DNA of 64,000 nt, taken from Micromonospora yangpuensis. GTDB taxonomy: Bacteria > Actinomycetota > Actinomycetes > Mycobacteriales > Micromonosporaceae. Within the stretch, counting starts at the first letter, position 1. Every line of letters begins with the position of its first letter. This document shows positions 60,731 through 64,000 of the stretch, one piece after another. The notes under the pieces are model-generated. The model had not been told where the DNA came from, made no database searches, and saw only the letters and a program-made list of their open reading frames with translations. The DNA is taken from positions 434,001 through 498,000 of the forward strand of contig NZ_FMIA01000002.1 in NCBI RefSeq assembly GCF_900091615.1, written 5' to 3'. The translations under genes and the position numbers were made by a program.

Positions 60731-61951
60731 ATGATCTTCCGTAACCGTCCGTTGGCCCGGTTCGGCGCTGCCGCGCTGCTCGCCTCCGGCGTGTTCACCG
60801 GGCTCGGCGCGCCCGCGTACGCCTCGGGCACCGAGACCGACCTCGCGATCGACGTGGTCGGCACCCGGGTGGCCAGCGGCACCGAGGGCAAGCTCGCCTT
60901 CGCCAAGGTCACCAACAAGGGCAAGAACACCCCCAGCGAGCTCGCCATCCGGATGGACGTGTCGAAGGTCGACTTCGACAAGGTCTTCGCTCTGCCGCTG
61001 ACCGACGGCGAGTGCGAGATCGAGGGGGAGGGCGAGCAGCCGACCCTCTGGACCTGTGGCGTGGACAAGGAGGTCCTGCCCGGCCCCGGCGAGACCATCG
61101 AGGTGCCGATCGGCCTGCTCAAGGTGGCCGACCTGAAGGGCGCGTACCGCGCGCCGATCAAGGTCACGCTGATCTCCGCCGACGACACCGACAAGTCGAA
61201 CAACAGCAAGTCGGCGCAGGTCGAGTTCACCACCGAGAGCGGCCCCGACCTGACCGTGCTGGCCCCCGACGTCAAGAACGCCGTCACGGTCAAGAACGGC
61301 CAGATCGAGATCGGTGGTGACCTGCACGCCGGGGACACCGCCATGCTGGTCTTCATGGCCATCAACCAGGGCGACGCCCCGGCGGCCGGCCTGAAGGTCG
61401 AGGTGAAGCTGCCCAAGGGCGTCACCTTCACCGACACCGAGAAGGACTGCGAGTACAACCCGGCCAACACCCTGGCCAGCTGCACCTACGACAACCTCCC
61501 GCTGGTGCCGATCCAGGAAGACGACGGCGAGGACGACAAGGTCTTCTCCGGCGGAAGCTTCTACCACCTGCTCTCCGTCGACGCCGACGTCAAGGCCGGC
61601 GCGCTCACCGGCGGCGTGGTCACCGTCGACCCGATCCTGCCGACCAGGGCGCTGTCCCGCAGCGCACTGCAGGTCCGGTCGCTGCCGGCCAACGTCACCG
61701 GGATCGACGGCGGCGACATCGACGCCAGCGACAACTCCGACGGGTACGCCGTCGTGGTGGCCGCCAAGGGTGGCTCCGGCGGTGGCGGCAAGGACGACGA
61801 CCAGGGCGGCCTGCCCGTCACCGGCCCGCAGGCCGGCATGATCGGCGGCATCGGCGCGGCGGTACTGCTCGCCGGCGGGGCGATGTTCCTGGTCGCCCGC
61901 CGCCGTCGGGTGGTCCTGGTGGCACCGGCCGACGAGAAGACCAACAACTGA
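60731..61951 (+). CDS. LPVTG cell-wall-anchored secreted protein
   Basis: This 406-residue protein starts at ATG 60731. It has a signal peptide ending at APAYASG and two or three CARDB/DUF11-like beta domains (VGTRVASGTEGKLAFAKVTNKG, ADTAMLVFMAINQG). The sorting signal is LPVTG, then a helix (MIGGIGAAVLLAGGAMFLV) and ARRRRVVL. It is a sortase substrate displayed on the wall. An acidic linker GGKDDDQGG precedes the signal. No enzymatic motif is seen. The 280-bp leader (60451-60730) contains nothing I recognise. Confidence 0.9.
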   Translation: MIFRNRPLARFGAAALLASGVFTGLGAPAYASGTETDLAIDVVGTRVASGTEGKLAFAKVTNKGKNTPSELAIRMDVSKVDFDKVFALPLTDGECEIEGEGEQPTLWTCGVDKEVLPGPGETIEVPIGLLKVADLKGAYRAPIKVTLISADDTDKSNNSKSAQVEFTTESGPDLTVLAPDVKNAVTVKNGQIEIGGDLHAGDTAMLVFMAINQGDAPAAGLKVEVKLPKGVTFTDTEKDCEYNPANTLASCTYDNLPLVPIQEDDGEDDKVFSGGSFYHLLSVDADVKAGALTGGVVTVDPILPTRALSRSALQVRSLPANVTGIDGGDIDASDNSDGYAVVVAAKGGSGGGGKDDDQGGLPVTGPQAGMIGGIGAAVLLAGGAMFLVARRRRVVLVAPADEKTNN

Positions 61952-62039
61952 GGTACGTCCTCCATCGGCCCGCGCGGGCCGTTCACATAACGCACGGCAG
62001 GGCGGGCGGGATGGGCAACCATCCCGCCCGCCCTGTGTC

Positions 62040-62092
62040 GTAAGGAAGGGCCCCCTGTTAACGCTTTCTGTATAGCGGGGTTCCCCTCTCAC
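62040..62092 (+). repeat. Dispersed 54-bp element, copy H
   Basis: It begins GTAAGGAAGGGCCCCCTG with core TTAACGCTTTCTGTATAG and ends GGTTCCCCTCTCAC. It lies between the LPVTG gene and menG. Confidence 0.92.
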
Positions 62093-62301
62093 CAGCGCGC
62101 CGCCCGGCGCGAGCCGACGCGGCCCGGATGTCGGCGGCCCGGCCTGGTCCGCGCCCGGCTTGGCGGCTGAGTGGCGCGGCGGGCCGGTGGTTCGGTGGCG
62201 CGGTGGTCGGACGGTACGGTCGCGTGGGCCGGTGGTCCGGTGGGCGTGGACCCAGCGGTGGGGGGCGGGTGGTGGGCTGGCAGAGTGGAGGGGTGAGTCG
62301 T

Positions 62302-63003
62302 ATGCCGCAGGGTCAGCGTGCCCACCTGGACAAGCAGCCGCACGAGGTCGCCGCGATGTTCGACGGGGTGGCCGCCCGGTACGACCTGACCAACACCGTG
62401 CTCTCCTTCGGGCAGGACCGCTTCTGGCGTCGCGCCACCCGGGCCGCCCTCGGGTTGCGCCCCGGTGAGCGGGTGCTGGACGTGGGCGCCGGCACCGGCG
62501 TCTCCACGGAGGAGTTGGCGCAGTCCGGGGCGTACCCGGTCGGGGTTGATCTTTCGCTCGGGATGTTGGCGGCCGGGCGGCGGACCCGGCCGGCGCTGCC
62601 GTTGTTGGCCGGGGACGCGCTGCGGTTGCCCTTCGCCGACGCCAGCTTCGACGCGGTGACCATCTCGTTCGCGCTGCGCAACGTTACCGACACGGATGCC
62701 GCGCTGCGGGAGTTGGCCCGGGTGACCCGGCCCGGTGGCCGGCTGGTGGTCTGCGAGTTCAGTACCCCGGTCAATGCGGCGTTCCGCACGGTCTACCTGT
62801 CGTACCTGATGCGTTCCCTGCCGGCGGTGGCGCGGGCGGTGGCCAGCAACCCGGACGCCTACGTCTACCTGGCCGAGTCGATCCGGGCCTGGCCGGACCA
62901 GGCCGGGCTGGCCGCGAAGGTCGCCGATGCCGGTTGGCAGCGGGTGGCCTGGCGGAACCTGACCGGTGGCGTGGTCGCCCTGCACCGGGCCACCCGCCTC
63001 TGA
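62302..63003 (+). CDS. menG: Demethylmenaquinone methyltransferase
   Basis: MenG/UbiE methylates demethylmenaquinone to menaquinone. The 233-residue protein has [22 protein letters not shown], the SAM site [14 protein letters not shown], and the family signatures [20 protein letters not shown] and [15 protein letters not shown] 62302 sits 8 bp after GGAGGGG; GTG 62293 is possible but overlaps that site. It completes the menaquinone genes in the window. Confidence 0.94.
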   Translation: MPQGQRAHLDKQPHEVAAMFDGVAARYDLTNTVLSFGQDRFWRRATRAALGLRPGERVLDVGAGTGVSTEELAQSGAYPVGVDLSLGMLAAGRRTRPALPLLAGDALRLPFADASFDAVTISFALRNVTDTDAALRELARVTRPGGRLVVCEFSTPVNAAFRTVYLSYLMRSLPAVARAVASNPDAYVYLAESIRAWPDQAGLAAKVADAGWQRVAWRNLTGGVVALHRATRL

Positions 63004-63086
63004 CCGGGCCACCCGCCCCTGACCGGGGCGCGACGGCGGTGGGCGGGGACGACCGGGTCGCAGGTGGACGATCTAAGAAACCGATT

Positions 63087-64000
63087 TCATGATCCGGTAC
63101 CGGCGGACCGGGCGGGCGGGACGGGGCGGCGGGACGACGGTGCGTGCCGTACCGCGACGGGACGGGGGCCGGTGGAGCTTTCCCTTACCTCCAGTCGGGT
63201 GGGCAGGACCACCCGCTGTGGTTCGAGGGTCGGCTCAGCCCGCCGCCTGAGCAGCAACTCCGCCGCGGCCCGGCCGACCTCGTAGGCCGGTTGGTGGACG
63301 GTGGTCAGGGCCGGCTGGACGAGGTGGGACCAGAAGGCGTCGCCGAAGCTGACCAGCCCGACGTCGGGCGGGCTGATGCCACGTTCGTGCATCGCCTCCA
63401 GCGCGCCGGCGGCCATCAGGTTGTTGGTGACCAGCACCGCGTCCGGCGGGTCGCGCAGGTCGAGCAGCTCGACCATGGCCTGGTGGCCGCCGCGGACCCG
63501 GAAGTCGGCGTACCGCACGAGCGGGCGGCGGCGGGGCGGGTCGTTCTCGCGGCAGGCCCGCAGGAAGCCCCGGAGCCGTTCCACCGCAGCCCAGGAGACC
63601 CGGGGGCCGGTGATGCAGGCGATCCGACGGTACCCCTGGCCGAGCAGGTGGCGGGTGGCCTCGTACGCGCCCTCCTCCTCGGCGGCGCCTACCGAGTCGA
63701 TTGTCGACGACTCGGGGGAGCGGTCGATCGCCACCACCGGCACGTCGCGGTCGAGCAGCACGCCGAGGTCGGTCTCGGTGAGCGAGGCCGGTGAGATGAC
63801 CACGCCGGCCATGTGCTCGGCGACGGCCACCTCCAGGTAGTCGGCTTCCTTCTGCGGGTCGTCGTCGGCGTTGCAGAGCACCACGGAGAGGTTGCCGCTG
63901 CGGGCCACGTCCTCGACGCCCCGGGCCAGCGCGGTGAAGAACGGGTTCTCGATGTCCGCGATGATCAGGGCGAGCACCTCGCTGCTGCGGCGGCGCAGAC
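63087..64000 (-). CDS. LacI-family transcriptional regulator (N-terminus outside window)
   Basis: The frame is open to the window edge, so the HTH lies beyond it. The visible part (about 304 codons) is the periplasmic-binding-like effector domain: VLALIIADIENPFFTALARGVEDVARS, VVISPASL, DSVGAAEEEGAYEATRHLLGQGYRRIACITGP, and TTVHQPAYEVGRAAAELLLRR. Sugar-type effectors are usual. The C-terminal 25 residues are disordered. A GAAACCGATTTC near-palindrome sits at its stop codon. Confidence 0.92.
   Translation of the reverse strand, partial: LRRRSSEVLALIIADIENPFFTALARGVEDVARSGNLSVVLCNADDDPQKEADYLEVAVAEHMAGVVISPASLTETDLGVLLDRDVPVVAIDRSPESSTIDSVGAAEEEGAYEATRHLLGQGYRRIACITGPRVSWAAVERLRGFLRACRENDPPRRRPLVRYADFRVRGGHQAMVELLDLRDPPDAVLVTNNLMAAGALEAMHERGISPPDVGLVSFGDAFWSHLVQPALTTVHQPAYEVGRAAAELLLRRRAEPTLEPQRVVLPTRLEVRESSTGPRPVAVRHAPSSRRPVPPARSAGTGS

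Overview
This is a high-GC chromosomal window from an actinomycete. Very high GC at third codon positions, frequent GTG starts, chains of 1-bp and 4-bp start/stop overlaps, a BldC-type regulator, Scr1/DUF397 gene sets, futalosine-pathway menaquinone genes and an LPVTG surface protein all fit that. The style most resembles Micromonosporaceae (Micromonospora or Salinispora); that family placement is inference. The window opens inside a hybrid histidine kinase gene and closes inside a LacI-family regulator gene.

Layout. 0-4 kb: multi-HAMP hybrid kinase, response regulator and a STAS anti-sigma-factor antagonist. 4-11 kb: hemL, a histidine phosphatase, then a tight cytochrome c maturation operon (TlpA-like thioredoxin, CcdA, ResB, CcsB). 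10.8-13.3 kb: an AT-richer islet of three genes ending in a SecB-like chaperone, a candidate toxin-antitoxin-chaperone module. 13.3-16.4 kb: secreted metallophosphoesterase and a patch of mobile-element debris (AbiEii-like remnant beside a 24-bp perfect inverted repeat, AlpA-like regulator, small coupled ORFs). 16.4-24 kb: epoxide-hydrolase-like protein, mqnL and mqnP, a class I terpene synthase, mqnM, bldC, and an Lrp regulator with a cysteine-desulfhydrase-like enzyme. 24-34.8 kb: DEAD-box helicase, membrane and cell-wall proteins, mqnE, M14 carboxypeptidase. 34.9-38.3 kb: cobalamin riboswitch and btuFCD. 38.4-44.4 kb: VOC protein, a self-regulated ABC-2 exporter operon, a HelR-like RNA polymerase-associated ATPase. 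44.7-51.9 kb: mqnA, two beta-lactamase-fold serine hydrolases, paaABCDE. 52-64 kb: SGNH hydrolase, Scr1-type regulator with two DUF397 genes, a palindrome-rich gene desert, TetR/epimerase and PadR/membrane-protein pairs, mqnC, an LPVTG protein, menG, and a LacI regulator.

Functional themes. Respiration dominates. Seven menaquinone genes (mqnL, mqnP, mqnM, mqnE, mqnA, mqnC, menG) are spread over about 45 kb, alongside cytochrome c maturation and hemL; mqnB and mqnD are not seen here. Phenylacetyl-CoA epoxidase and B12 uptake are the other clear pathways.

The most striking non-coding feature is a dispersed element of about 54 bp with imperfect terminal inverted repeats and a TTAACGC core, seen at least eight times. 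It sits at gene ends, supplies stop codons to several genes, and once lies in frame inside ccdA. Many proteins also carry in-frame low-complexity tracts made from short tandem DNA repeats (CcdA, BtuC, the ABC regulator, HelR, PaaD, PaaE).
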